Part shown: positions 1-11,894 of the stretch, in pieces
Position numbering within the stretch: position 1 is the first letter of the stretch
Layout: every line of letters begins with the position of its first letter
Origin: Heterobasidion occidentale
Lineage: Eukaryota > Basidiomycota > Agaricomycetes > Russulales > Bondarzewiaceae
Length of the DNA stretch: 64,000 bases
Assembly (NCBI GenBank): GCA_039111635.1
Contig: JBCAQO010000008.1
Span: forward strand, 1,922,001 to 1,986,000
Direction of reading: 5' to 3'
The notes under the pieces: model-generated
Databases searched by the model: none
What the model saw: the letters and a program-made list of their open reading frames with translations, nothing else
What the model was told of the DNA's origin: nothing
Translations under genes and position numbers: made by a program

Positions 1-351
1 CCAAAACATTGTGCAAATCGCCAGCCGCCAGACGCGTCAGGATCCATAGATGTATTGAATGAGCTGGGAGTGGGAGGGTCTTGATGTGGTTGATGAGGTT
101 CTGAGGTGACCGCTTAGCCAAATGGGACTCAAACTGAATATTCTAACTGCTCAGAGCGACTTGCTTGAGCAGGCCAAACGGTGTAATGTGGGTGTTAGTG
201 GGATGGCTGAGGACAAAGGTGTGGCGCGAAGCGAAGCGACGCATGCAGCAGCCTCGAGCAGCCTCGATTTGTACTTGTTTGTGCCCTGCCTGCAACCCTG
301 TTAGACGCCCGATTCCGACTCTCTCCTGCTCCCAAACAACCATCCATCACA

Positions 352-668
352 ATGCCCATCGCTCCTATCACTGGCAAGCTCAGAAAGCGCTTCTGGCTCG
401 ACCTCACCGTCGCCATGGGCCTCGGTGTCTCTTTCGGCTACGCTTTCTGGTGAGCACTCTTTCTTTTGATTTATGTCGTTCAACGGCGCTGACGCCTCCT
501 GAAACAGGTATGGCGTTCATCTGAAGCATGGTGAGCACTAGACGCCATCTTTCTGCAAATTTCCCTTCGCATGGTCCCTCCTATCATCTGGTTCTGACCC
601 TTCAATTAGTGCAACGCCATGAGGAGTACTACCTCAAGCTGGAGCGTCGCAGGCAGCTGGAGGCATGA
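352..668 (+). CDS. COX9: Cytochrome c oxidase subunit VIIa (COX9-like)
   Basis: Small nuclear-encoded subunit of mitochondrial respiratory complex IV, expected in the inner membrane. The model has three exons (352-449, 508-530, 610-668) joined by GT-AG introns in consistent phase and gives 59 residues, normal for the family. The protein starts MPIAPITGKLRKRFW, has one hydrophobic segment at about residues 17-34 (LTVAMGLGVSFGYAFW) and ends in a charged tail with QRHEEYY and LERRRQLEA, the usual subunit VIIa layout. The ATG at 352 is the only one giving this frame. A 23 nt internal exon explains why simple ORF scanning misses the gene. Identity rests on recalled family pattern; the splice pattern is read directly. 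Confidence 0.85.
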
Positions 669-2055
669 AGAGCGTTCATAACTGATCATTTGCATATGTC
701 GATTGTCGCACTATCCAACGCGCCTCGAGCGATTTTCTCATTACCCATTCCCCTCCCGATGACTTGAACATGTGTCTAGGCCTTGGGCGCGTAGGTCCGC
801 CTAGAATTGGCCCGAACGGCCTTGACTGCCATCAATTATCGGCTATCGTCTGTATCCTGCTAAGCTACCTCCAATGCTACGGAGGTCGCTTGGGACCTTC
901 ACTACCTTTACCTTCGGGAAAGTTCGTCCCTGTCAAGTCAATGCGACTCAACCAAAACACTTTAGCTTCTAGTACTGAACTCCACAGAAGACAGTTGCTC
1001 TACAAAGGCTTGTCGCGTCGTCAACCCCCACCACGTATGACCCGCCTCGAGTTGTGCGTGATCTTGCCATCGTACCCTCGCTCATGCTAACGTCAACGTT
1101 ATGATAGACAACCCGGTGGCGTCGACCATTAGAGTGATGAGGTCACCGATGGTTTCAATCATCACAGCGAATCCAGCGCGCCTCTGTGTCATGAAATAGC
1201 ATTCACCGCTCTCGTCATCGAGGCGACATCATGGTCCATCTGACATGCTCGATCCTGATGAACGGTGGATGCGCCCGTCATCGACACGCGTAAAATCTAA
1301 CAAACCTCGACAAACGAACAGCGCCTGAACCTTTTGTCGTGAATCTCGTTTTCCTCAGCCGCCAAACCACCGCCGACAACACTTCTACTGGCACCGCATG
1401 TGTTATACATATTTGTATCACGATGGCTGAGTGACTGTGCAGCGTATTGCGAAGGGAATGTAGGAATGTGCGCCGTTTACGGTCTCACTCACGAGACAAA
1501 GCGTGCCCAAGCTATCATGCAGGATGTCGTTGTAGTTCGAATCTCTATCGCTGATACGTTGTTCGAATATGGCTTGCCGTCACTTCCAATTTCGATGAGC
1601 GAGCGAAAGCAAAAATACAGATCCCATTGATGTTAATCCAGTCAGAACGGCTGTCTTCTGTGTAAGGTCAGCCATGGAGACTAGGCTGTAGCAAGATCTG
1701 TTGTGCCGCGCGTAGTAATTCGAGGCATCGAAGATGTGTGCATAAGGGGCGCTCGTAGGAATCACTTTGTACCTTAAGATCGCTTTTGAAAGTGAACGGG
1801 CGCGCGCCCTACCCGGGATACATCATCACAGGGCAGGCTAACGGACACGACCGCATTTCCACCAGGGCCACAAAGCATTGAGGCAGGACGTACGTGTACG
1901 TGTACGCGCGAAGAACAAGTTCGGCAAAGGGCCAAAGCGCAAACAAAATTGCGTGGCGTCACAACGGAACTAGCGTCGCGGTACCGACGCATCAATCGCT
2001 CAGGAAAGACGCGTAGTTGGATGGCGAAAAATCGTGTCCGTGCGTGAAGCTGGAG
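669..2055. other. Intergenic stretch without a supported gene
   Basis: About 1.4 kb between COX9 and MED4. The longest open frames (near 764-1090 and 1400-1630) have low-complexity or mixed composition, no recognisable domain and no splice-consistent extension. Short purine-pyrimidine alternations (gtacgtgtacgtgtacgcgcg) occur near 1888-1910. The rest probably holds the 3' UTR of COX9 and downstream sequence of MED4. Confidence 0.4.
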
Positions 2056-3002
2056 TTACAGGTCGGGGTTCAGGTCGAGATCGAGATCGAATATCTCGAC
2101 CGGCGGACGCGAGTCGAGCGGGCGGTACGGATTTGCGTGCGCGTGCGCGTGCTGATCTAGAGGAGTCGACGGCGACGGTGCTGCAAATTCAAAAAACATC
2201 CGAACAGTCAGTGATGTGCGCAATTGGTGGACGAGGAGGACGGCGAGAGGACGTACGGCGTCCGACGGAGTGCGTCTCGCCCGGGACGCCGAGGGGAGCT
2301 TCGGCGTTGAGGTGTCCACGGCGCATCTTCTCTTCGTTCGGAAATGGTGGGAAGAAGAGCGGTGGTGGAGCCTGCGGCAGTCCTGGAGGCGCGATTTCGG
2401 GCATATTTGGTGGCGCAGATGTGAAGGCACTCAGGCTCTGCGCGTAGGCTAGCAGCTCAGGGTACGGGATAGCAGCTGCATGCATGTGTGTAGGGGTGTC
2501 AATATCGATATCAGTGTCATCGCAAGTAAATACAAGGACAAGACCCAGATAAATTCGGATAAAGCTGGAGATGGAAGAACGCACCCTCCCGTGCGCGATG
2601 AATCTCCGCAATTCGCGTATCTCCCTCAGTGACGATAGCTTCTAGCTCCCGCCTCCCGTCTTCTAGGGCTTGTACGACATCACGCCAGCGCGCCTCCAGC
2701 TCTAATACCTCGCTCTTGAGTGTCTCGATGCGTCGTTGACGCGCCTGATGCGCCCGAGCAAGCTGTAGAGCCGATGCAAGGGCTGCATCTGCCTCTATGA
2801 GCGCACTTGTGCCAAGCAATGGCGGAGGAGGCGGCTTCGTCTGCGGGGGAGAGAGGGACTGGAACAAAGTGAGGGAGAGCGATTGTAGATGCGTCAGGGA
2901 GGCGAGGAGTATTGAAGACATCGAAGAATTGGTATCAGGCGGCGCCATAGGATGTGTTACCGCAGTCCGAGAGGCTTGTGAAGTTGCTGGTTGAGTCGAC
3001 AT
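2056..3002 (-). CDS. MED4: Mediator complex subunit 4 (MED4)
   Basis: Subunit of the Mediator middle module, which links transcription factors to RNA polymerase II in the nucleus. Three exons on the minus strand (3002-2585, 2475-2257, 2180-2056) join in phase. The N-terminal half has a heptad-like coiled coil (about residues 70-140, with ARWRDVVQALEDGRRELEAI). The conserved Med4 core follows, with IPYPELLAYAQSLSAFTSAPP and a PFPNEEKMRRG stretch, and the C-terminus is acidic (FDLDLDLNPDL). This order (coiled coil, YA..(I/L)S..TSAPP, P.P.E..MRRG) is diagnostic of MED4. An in-frame ATG at 3071 would add 23 residues; 3002 is preferred because the extension is hydrophobic and atypical. The gene is head-to-head with VPS5. 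Confidence 0.85.
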
Positions 3003-3372
3003 GGTGGATAGTAAGAAGAGTAAACGGGCTAACAACCTTGGTTTGAACTTTGCAGCAGTACTAGTAGTCAACTACCACTGATGACAACTACTTACATAAT
3101 TTATAGGTGTCATACTACTGTCATACTGCATAATATCTGCTAATACGCTGCGGGGCACTACGGGGCACTTGACGGATTAAAAGCGGCTATGTCCCCACCT
3201 AGCACAAGCGAATTTCTAGGAGAAGACAATGCGACTATTTTTAAGTCTGCAGCCATAGCCATTGTCGAGATGTGACCGAAATGTAACGACCTCCGAGTCG
3301 TGTCAACGTGATGACTTGAAGTAGTCCATACCAAACCTACTGTATAGGCTGACATCTGGTCCTCGACACGAC
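3003..3372. promoter_or_regulatory. Divergent promoter between MED4 and VPS5
   Basis: A 370 bp spacer separates the two start codons, which point away from each other, so both promoters must lie here. No canonical TATA box is obvious. A short imperfect duplication (gtgtcatactactgtcatactgcat) lies near 3107-3131. Confidence 0.4.
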
Positions 3373-5900
3373 ATGGACGGCTTTGACGACCTCTTGAAAC
3401 AGTCCTCCCTGAAGGCACTGGAGGAGAATCCCTTCGAAGACCCGTTCGCGAAACCGCGCTCGCATTCGCCAGACCCATGGACTAGCTACCTGCGGTCCTC
3501 AGATCTCCCAGCGCACGAGTTTGGCTCATCCACGTCCACGTTTGAGCCATTCGAGCAAGAACAGTTAACCACACCGACCACGGACTCGCACGAATTTCGT
3601 GTACCTTCGCCAGTAGATGCTCCAGCCGACCCGCTGGACCTGGCGAACGCGAATTTGTCTGACGAGGAGCAGGAGCAAACGTCGCTCATCACGTCTCCTC
3701 GGACCTCTGGCTTCCGCGAGAGCATTGAGAACGAGCCGCCGACTCCATCGTCCTCTGGTTTCCGCGAAAGCATAGAGCACGCCGGGCCTGCGCGCCCCCC
3801 GCCCATCACGACCTCCAGCTCCAGCTCCAGCTCCGCATCCCCCCCATCGCCGAAGTCACCCACCACTCCCTCAGTGAACGTCGCCTCTCCTACTTTTGCC
3901 TCCCCAACCTCCTTCTCACCTCCGACCTCTGCCCGCCTGCCCCAACGTCAAACCTCCTACCACTCGAGCTCTTTCTCTCAGTCCACGCCCAAGACGGATC
4001 CCCCGCGCACTGTTGTTTCACCACTTGAGCAGCCACAAAGTTCCTTTGATCGCTCGTTTACGAGCCTCGCCCTTGGCGGTGAGAGCTTCAATGGGTGGGA
4101 TGGATCACAGAGCGCAGTTGTTAGCTCACCCCCGAGGAAAGTAGCACAAGAACAAGATGATGACGACGATGACGACGACGACAAACCCTTGAGGCCAAGG
4201 CCTGTTACGAGCGACTCGGTTCGTGACTGCGCGTCGTCAGCAATCTGTAATATTCACGCTAATATCATCATAGACGTCGCTGAAACCACCAGAGCCATCG
4301 AAGAAAGGAGGGTTGCAGCCTGAATTTGTTATCTCCGTCGATGACCCACAAAAGGTAGGTGATCCCATTCGAGGGTACACAATGTACACCGTGCACACAC
4401 GCGTAAGTCCCCAGTTAGCCGCATCCGTCGGTTGCTCAGTTGATGTATGTATTCGGACAGACCACATCTCCTCTTTTCTCCAAAATCCACCTTCTCCGTC
4501 CTTCGTCGATACTCTGATTTCCTATGGCTCTACGAGACGCTATCGCTGAACAACCCTGGCGTCGTCGTTCCCCCAGTACCAGAAAAGAACCCTTTCGGTA
4601 GATTTGACGACCAATTCGTCGCCCAGCGGAGACAGGCTCTGGAGAACTGCATCGCAAAGATAGCAAATCATCCCGTGCTCGGAAAGGACGTGGACTTGAA
4701 GCTCTTCTTGGAAAGTGACACTTTTTCGTTGGACGTGAGTGCTCGTCACACTCGAAATGGGTGCACCTGATATATTAGAAGATATTTGTAGATTAAGCAC
4801 CGAAAGGCAGAACAACAGCAAGAGCGCGGCGGCTTGATGGCTACCATTGGTCAGTCAATTGCTGGGCCTCGGTTTGTCGAGACGGACGAGGTCGGTACAC
4901 TTACTATATGACTGCAGTGCTATACATTCTCATAAACAATTCAGTGGTTCGATAGACAAAAGGCTTATCTTGACACGCTCGAGGTCCAGCTCCGTGCGCT
5001 TGTGAAAGCCATTGAGATCGTTTCCAAGCACCGATCAGGTGCAGTGTGATTTTTCGCATCTGTCCCCTCTTAACTCATCACAATTTTCTTCCATACTTGT
5101 GTTGACATAGAACTGGCTGCAGCCGAAGGCGAATTTGCACAAACCGTCAGTGATCTGGCTGCTTCAGACCTTGGGCAGTCTCTATCGAGTTCTTTGGCCG
5201 CACTCGCGGAGGTAGAGAAGAAAGCACGAGAAATAGAGGCAGAGCAGGCCAAGCAGGACGTCGTCACGCTTCTCGGAACTGCTGATGAGTATGCAAGATT
5301 GATTAACTCTGTTCGAGTGCGTGGTTTTGTCAACGCCTTGCTGATGCCACAATCAAAGCTGACGTTTTTTGTGACGAGTAGATGGCGTTCAGCTCACGTG
5401 TGCGGACGTATCACGCATGGCAGAATGCCGATAATGACCTGCGCAGGGTAAAGCTCAATCATGAACGCAACCGCGCGCAAGGGCGCATCCCATCAGAGCG
5501 CCTTGGCCATTCGCTCAGCCAGATCGCAGATGTACGTCTTTCGTGCGCTGCTGGGATACAATACACTGACTAGCTTTGCGTGCAGGCCGAGCGACGGGCT
5601 CTTGACGCTAAGCAGGCCTTCGATCACGTGTCGAAGCTCGTCAAGTCGGAGGTCGCGCGGTTCGAGCAGGAGCGGATCGAGGACTTCAAAATTTCGTTGG
5701 AAAAGTTCTTGGATGGAATGATCTTGCGACAGAAAGAGGTGCGCTGCGAGCGTCGGTTTTTGTGCATTTTTGTTCTGCGTATGCTAACCGCACCGGCATC
5801 TAATCAGTTGATTGCTTCCCGAGAGAATTTTCAGCAGCAGTTGTTGAAGAAAGTGCCGTCGGGGCATGTCTCAAATGGCTCCATCACCACTGCCGTATAA
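3373..5900 (+). CDS. VPS5: Retromer sorting nexin VPS5/SNX1-like, with an apparent one-base frame break
   Basis: Membrane-bending PX-BAR sorting nexin of the endosome-to-Golgi retromer. The N-terminus is long, disordered and Ser/Pro-rich and ends in an Asp run (near 4158-4183). A PX domain follows (EFVISVDDPQKVGDPIRGY, then FSVLRRYSDFLWLYETL), then a BAR coiled coil from about 4946 on (WFDRQKAYLDTLEVQLRALV, later ARFEQERIEDFKISLEKFL) to the stop at 5898-5900. Exons read include 3373-4218, 4274-4402, 4461-4734, 4792-4890 and several further short ones. In exon 4461-4734 the frame required by the upstream donor covers the first eight codons. The PX core continues one base later, after an AAAA run at 4482-4485. 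Either one A is extra (assembly error or mutation), or splicing uses an unusual donor near 4382. Confidence 0.85.
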
Positions 5901-6124
5901 TTTCACGAATGCTTGCTTGCTGGCAGAAACTGTAATCGTAACCTCCAATTTCAATGAAAATATATTCTTCTGAAGTGGTGGAATATACACATAATTGTTA
6001 TAAAAGTAAACAAGAAAGTAACTTCCTCCGGGTCAGATCCACAAGCATGATATGGCATGCAGGAACATCTCCCGGTTGTCCGAACAGCCGCACGGTACTT
6101 ACCGTACCTGTTACAGGAATGGCC

Positions 6125-8340
6125 TCACTCCCAATACCTCGCAATTTTCCCCTCTCTTTCGGCCTCTTGCCCCATCTCCAAAAAGTCCAAGGGCCGGTCA
6201 CGCTTCACGTTCCGTCGGCGATTGTTGAGCGGCAGTCGCTGGTATGCAGAATCATGTCCTGCGGGCTGCTGATTTGAGAAAGGATTGGTCCACATGCCGT
6301 TTCCGGGATTTCCCACAACACCATTGCCCACGCTACTCACCCCATTACCACTACCACTAGCATTGGGATTGCCCCCGCGGAAGTCGCTCTTCGGGCCAGG
6401 CGGCACCTGCATGGGCATGGGCATGGGCATGGGCACTTGCATGGGCACCTGCATGGGCATCTGCGCGCTCATCTGCATGGCAAAGGCTGCCGCGATCGTC
6501 TGCGCCTGAGAGAGCTGGATCTGGAGCTGGTGATGTTGCATCTCCGTCTGTTGTCGCACGTGGTTGGGGAGCGTCGGGTTTTGTAGCATTTGTGAGATCT
6601 GGTGGATTTGCGCTTGCAGTTGCGGGATGCTGTCGACGATCATTTGGGACATCGCGATGTCGGCTGAGAGAGAGGGCTGGTTCTGATAGAACTCGGCCTC
6701 TTGTTGCTGTTCATCAGAAAGTTGGGGGTTGCCGTTCGCGGCGTCAGGTGCAGGAGTCTGTGTGCAAAGCATCGGCGTGAGACTACATCGCCAGGCAATT
6801 GAGTTGGAAATATATACCTGGCTCGTTGTCGGGACAGGCGTGGAATTACCGTTCGTTTGACTCTCTTCCTCTTTACTCGACTCAATCTCCTTGTCAATAT
6901 AGTCGAGAACCTTCGCCCTTGTCGGCTTGTCTACCGTAAGTTTATCAAGCGACGCAATCTTCGTGCCACACTTCGGACAAAGAAAATCTTTCTCCAATAG
7001 ATGCGTCTGGATACACTCTTCGCAATATGATGTACTACAGCAAGGAGTCTTGACGGCATCGCGAAAGATTCTGTTGTCAACTGAGCAGACGATGGAAGGG
7101 TCTTTTGATGGCCGTTCGCGAATATCTGATTCTGTGAGGCCCTTGGGACGGGTGACCTGCTTTTGCCACGATGCTCTGTCATCGGGTATGTAAGGACCTG
7201 ACGCAATTCGAAGACAGAGAACTTACGAGTCAGGCTGTGCGACAACATATCCTCCCTCGGGGGTAACCATGATTCCTGAGCCGATTTGACCCCCCGCAGG
7301 ATTGTCTACAGCTTTCAGGAAACTACGAGGAATACCCGTCGTACGCTTGATACGAGGTTTGTTGTCGAATTCTCGGTCACTATTTGTTGGCAATCCTGAA
7401 TCCAATGGCCTGACAGGGGATTAGGACATGCGTATATGAAGCGCGCCCGCCACGAACCTTTCTGTCCACATCGATAACACACATAACTAGGAGGCAGAGG
7501 ACGGTCCGATTGTTGGTGATGCTGGTGATGAGGCGTGAAAGGCTTCCCACCGCGATTGAAACCCGTTCCACGAGTATTAGTGTAAATACGAGTGGCGCTG
7601 TTCAACGCGGCAGCGAAGCAGCCAACACAGAAAGTAAAAGCAAATGGTTCATTAGAGAAGACTATTCTACGAAACACGAGAAAACCGCGCGGAGGCGACA
7701 CCAACTGTGACATTTTTTCCTGGGTCTCCTCCCAGACAGCCGACTGGGCTTGAAACATAGCAGCCATGGCGGCCGATTCGTCGCCCTTCGCGATAGATGT
7801 GAGAGGCACCTTTTCCTACAAGATGAGATCAGGGGAGACTTGCGAAGCGGTTTTCCAGACGCACAGTAGCTGGTTTGGGTAGTGGTTTGGGAGGTTCTTC
7901 CTTGCCGTCAAACCGCCTCGACATGGAGCCTTTATGCCACGAGGAAGCGTTGTTGGAAGAGTTACCAGATTTACCCGTAGTTTCAGGGGCAGCGCCAGCG
8001 AGATAGACAGCAACATTGCCCTTCCCATTACGCGCTGCGGGACGGCGCTTGGCAATCACAGATGTGGATCGCGGAATGATATGGGAGTCGTCTCTGAACT
8101 CTGTGCATGGGGGTGATTCGAAGGACGTCATCGAAGGTCGTATCAGAAGCAAAATGTAGTGTGCGCACCCTCGCCTGATGATGAATCAAATATACACAGA
8201 TCAAAGTCTGTGGCCTTACTGAGACCACTCGCGAGAATAATTTCTTTCTTGAGGTCAAAGACTGAGATGCCTGTACCATTGAAGGTCACCCGAGACTCGT
8301 CTCTCTGAGAATTGAACTTGTAGAAAACTGAAGATGCCAT
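6125..8340 (-). CDS. MPE1: MPE1/RBBP6-type DWNN-zinc knuckle-RING protein (cleavage and polyadenylation factor)
   Basis: Homologue of yeast Mpe1 and animal RBBP6, a component of the pre-mRNA 3'-end cleavage/polyadenylation machinery with ubiquitin-ligase-like architecture. The domain order is complete. The N-terminal DWNN ubiquitin-like domain starts MASSVFYKFNSQRDESRV and includes GISVFDLKKEIILASGL. A CCHC zinc knuckle is split by an intron (YRCGQKG joined to HWIQDC). The conserved TTGIPRSFLKAVDNP linker follows, then a RING-type finger with CCSTSYCEECIQTHLLE and FLCPKCGTKIASLDKL. The C-terminal region is Met/Pro/Gln-rich with a repetitive PMPMPMPMQV tract (around 6410-6465). The ATG at 8340 is chosen because it begins the DWNN domain directly. 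Tail-to-tail with VPS5 (225 bp) and head-to-head with EMC5. Confidence 0.88.
6405..6470 (+). repeat. Short hexanucleotide microsatellite (gggcat-type) inside MPE1
   Basis: Imperfect tandem copies of gggcat and related 6-12 base units encode the Met-Pro-Met-Gln-Val tract of MPE1 on the opposite strand. The unit is a multiple of three, so length changes keep the frame. Confidence 0.6.
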
Positions 8341-8665
8341 TGCGGCGGCTATGAGCAACGCTTTCAATGTCAACGCTAAGCTGTTACAGAACACAACTTC
8401 GAATAAGGTGGGAGGAATTTAGGGAAAAAGAGGGAGTCAGGTTCTGTCTGGCTGTAAGTCGTGGTTGTGCAACAGATATGGGCTTCAGTGTGTCACGGCT
8501 GGGAAGTCTTTTCGCCCCACGTGCTCGGTTCGCAGGTTCGAACCTGTTCGAACAGCATCTGGGTACCCAGTGACTAGCGACTTACGTCATTAATCCTCAT
8601 AATCTCCCAGCCATATCCTCGAGGCTTGCGTTGGTGTTGTCACTGTTGAGAGGTGAGCAGTGGAG
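8341..8665. promoter_or_regulatory. Divergent promoter between MPE1 and EMC5
   Basis: A 325 bp spacer between two outward-facing start codons. A perfect palindrome, caggttcgaacctg, lies near 8533-8546. No clear TATA box is seen. Confidence 0.35.
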
Positions 8666-9226
8666 ATGGCAAAACAGCTTCTCGGAAATGCTTTGCTATC
8701 ATTTTCAATTGCATTGCTTCTGCATGGTATGCACCTCTCGAGGCTGAAGTTTGTCATCATAGACACCAGCTGATCTTCCTCTCAATACCATCGTAGCGGC
8801 GTTTTCTACATATGAACGTATGTGCTAGCTTGCTTTGCCAAATCGAAGTTTTATCACAGTGAACGCATGATTTTATAGATTTGTCGCATCTAAAAGCCCT
8901 AGGAAGGCCAGAGGATTCATTGCCCTTCGACGTCAGTCCAGTTCTATACTATCCCTTGCAGCGGTATCTTATGCTCCTCCAGATAATACTGGAAACACTG
9001 TTGTCTCTTGCCTTTGGGATTTTCGCGGCTTCCATTCGGGCTCCAGAGACCCGTGAGATTACATGGGCAAGCGAGATGAAGAAATGGTTCGTCCTTTATG
9101 ATCGCTCGCCATGCAGTTAATTAACGAACTCCGGGAAGGTCAATCGACGATATGGATTCTCGGTTGGGATTCGCGAATTTTATCACTAGGGGAACGGTCC
9201 TGGGGGCTAGTAGTACTCACTCATGA
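8666..9226 (+). CDS. EMC5: ER membrane protein complex subunit 5 (EMC5/MMGT-like)
   Basis: Small subunit of the ER membrane protein complex, which inserts transmembrane segments; its animal counterpart is MMGT1. Five exons (8666-8726, 8797-8817, 8879-8931, 8983-9086, 9139-9226) join in phase to give 108 residues, about the family length. The first hydrophobic segment (LLGNALLSFSIALLLHAAFS) is followed by STYEHLSHLKALGRPEDSLP. The second segment (ILETLLSLAFGIFAASI) leads into the conserved ITWASEMKK motif and a tail with MDSRLGFANFITRG. Without removing the 51 nt intron 8932-8982 the second membrane segment would be interrupted by an atypical insertion, which supports that splice. The exact reading at the exon 4/5 joint (W versus another residue) is the weakest point. 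Confidence 0.8.
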
Positions 9227-9657
9227 TGTCTTTCAGAGTCGATGAACTATATTCGGGTGGTTAGTGCCCCGTTACGGCTCTAGTGAATGAGGCTTTGAGT
9301 ACAAGCCTCTCATTCAAGAGATATATTGGCCTCTGACGTGAAGAACACAGATCTTGGTCTAGACGCAGTCTTAGGGTGTGCGCAGTGATGCTCTAGTATG
9401 TTGTGCCACTACTAATGCTTGTTTCAAGTGTAGGCATCGAGCGCAACTTCATATCGACACCGTCAGAGTAAAGCCCTCCGGATTGAGACTTGCGTTCGAA
9501 AGGAAGAGGATGCCTGACTCGGGAGACAGATAGTCAATAGAAACTATATTACTGACAACTTAGTATCGAATCGAATCAATGCTGCCAACCTCTCGCCTTT
9601 GATAGATGGGTTACAGACCAGGATTCTTTGTTAGAGATTCTTTGTGTTGCGCGAACT
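9227..9657. other. Intergenic stretch, convergent 3' flanks
   Basis: About 430 bp between the stops of EMC5 and the P450. No open frame with splice support or recognisable motif is seen; it probably holds both 3' UTRs. Confidence 0.4.
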
Positions 9658-11894
9658 TCATGCCAAGGCGGTCCGAACTAATGACTCCGCTGAAGAAGAC
9701 CTGGGCTCGATTTTACACTTGAACGGAGCTGGACATCTGATCCAAAGATAAGTCAGTATCGAGGTGTCTCGATCACGAGAGGGCACTGGTGAAAACAGGA
9801 CAAAGTACACACATTATGAGACCGTCGACGAACTCGCCGGTTGGCACAATTTCATTCCCATCTTCATCAACAGCTTTGGAGATATCGAACGTAGTAAGGA
9901 TCGAGACGATCGCAAGCCATACCATTGCGCGCGCCATGAAGCGGCCGGGGCAGATACGCCGTCCGAAACCGAACGCAGCATCAGGGAAGTCAGATGTGGC
10001 GCCACCGCTGGCATCAAGAAAGCGCTCGGGCTTGAAAACATTAGGGTCAGGAAACACGCTTTCATCGTGAAGGATGGCCCTAAGTGGATCGTCGACATAA
10101 GCTTGAATCGAAGAAAACGATAGGAACAAGGGTCACACCAGTAATTGCAGAGAACTATCGAGCCCGCAGGGATCAAGTGGCCTTCATAAATGTCGTCAGA
10201 CAACACGCTGTGGGGTAGGCCTTTTTTGAGGTGGGGTTAAAAGGCTGACATTCGGATGGGGGAGGCATATATGCTCACCGAGAGCAGAGACGGGCATCCA
10301 TCGCATGACCTCCTTGACCACAGCACCAACATACGGGAGTGACTTCTCGTCAGAATGCTTTGGCAAACGGCCGTGCCCGATAATGGCGTCGATCTCTGCG
10401 TGCGCCTTCTGCTGGACTTCAGGGTAGAGCACCATGACAAGGATGAAGGTTATTATGGTCGAAAGAGTCTGTTTGTAGAACAGTTAGATGCCAACTCTTC
10501 AGAGCAACAGACACGCATACCGTATCCGCCCCTCCTACCAATAAGAATGAATGTCAAAAAACGAGCATACACGTGGGATAGCATGAAAAACAGACTTACC
10601 AAGGTACATGGCAGCCGTTGCTTTCTTCGCTACATTTTCATCACAATGAGACCCATCCTCGCCGTTATCCTGAAGCAAGGACGATGCGATTGACTCTTTG
10701 GCCAAGCCGCTAGCCTGTAATATGTCGAGGACAGTGAGTTTCGATAGACTACAGCGGAGAACATGGAGCCTACGACGGCTTCTCTGACGGCACGAAAGGG
10801 CATCTCGACGAGTAGTGCGCATTGGGAAGACCATTTCTTTGCTTCTCTCTTGAAGGACATGCCGGGGAGACATTCAGGCAAGCGCGCCACTGTAGGCATG
10901 TCGTGGATATTAAGAAAAGACCGCAGAAAAAAATAAAAAGGAGATAGCAGTACATATCGGGAATGTGTCGTAGACGCGTGCCCTGTGTGTGCTGCCGACT
11001 GTCAAGGCCTCAACTGCCTTTTCGACAATATTGATGTACGGGTCGTTGCGAGGTTGTATTTCAATCCCATATGCTGTTTCGAGTATGGTCCCTCCGGTCA
11101 TGCTATACGGAGATAGTCCTATGTGAGATGCGCTATGACATGAAATACCTACTTACTGCCTCAAATGCTCGACAAAGTCCCATGGGGTGTCTAGAAGACG
11201 TTGCAAGAGCTCAAGAGTTGTCTTTGCCTCGATGTGCTGATACTGTCTAGACGCTGCAGGGCTGAGATGATGATGAAAAATTTTCCGTTGACTCCGCACG
11301 TCCAGATCATAGGGAGCAAACGCCAGTGCCCAGTCAAGTTTGAGTCTTACGAAGTTGCCACGCACGCACACAATGTAAGCGATGACTTGAAGAACTGCGT
11401 GATGCAAAAGGTGCTTACATCTGTCTCATGGCTACTAATGCTGGCCTGTGATTTCACGTCGAGGATATTTAGAAAATCATGAAGAATCCCTGTAGGATCA
11501 GCAATCATCTACGAACCTGTTGGAATACAAGGAGAATCTTTTCTCAAACATTTCCTTCGCTGCTTTCGCGGAATTCACGATGATTAAGTGTGTTCCCAGT
11601 GCATCCACATGTATGACATCTGAACCTGTGGCCGCAACAATGTACATGGCCGTCAGCGGGCCGTCAGTCCACGAATACGCAATGAAGAGACTTACGGTAC
11701 TCTTTCGACCACTGTTGGTATACGAACCATGCATTGTCCTTGGGGAGATCAAGCATGTTCCCAATGATGGGGAGCCGCTTTGGGCCAGGTGGAAAAGGGC
11801 GAGTCGGTTTGGTCCACTGGTACAAGAGGGCTAGAAACCCCATGACCCCTGTAACAACTGCGAGCGTGCTGGGAGCAGGGCTCGTCCATGTCAT
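9658..11894 (-). CDS. Cytochrome P450 monooxygenase
   Basis: Haem-thiolate monooxygenase, expected ER-anchored. It has an N-terminal hydrophobic anchor (TLAVVTGVMGFLALLYQW), then the Pro-rich hinge TRPFPPGPKRLPIIGNML. The I-helix is spread over exons (MYLGGADT and then VSTIITFILVM). The ExxR helix is KEVMRWMPVSALG, the PERF motif is FKPERFLD and the haem loop is FGFGRRICPGRFMARAM, with Cys as the thiolate ligand. The last exon (9658-9736) follows an intron 9737-9812 and completes the tail with PAPFKCKIEPRS, as in fungal P450s; reading through would lose it. An intron acceptor ending AAAAAAG before GLPHSVLSDD restores the expected frame. Start 11894 is preferred; an in-frame ATG at 11927 is possible. 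The substrate cannot be inferred. All key motifs are intact, so it is probably functional. Confidence 0.88.

Noticed and set aside
8533..8546. Palindrome caggttcgaacctg resembling a tRNA B box
   Set aside because: No A box or acceptor stem at the expected distance. No tRNA structure can be formed.
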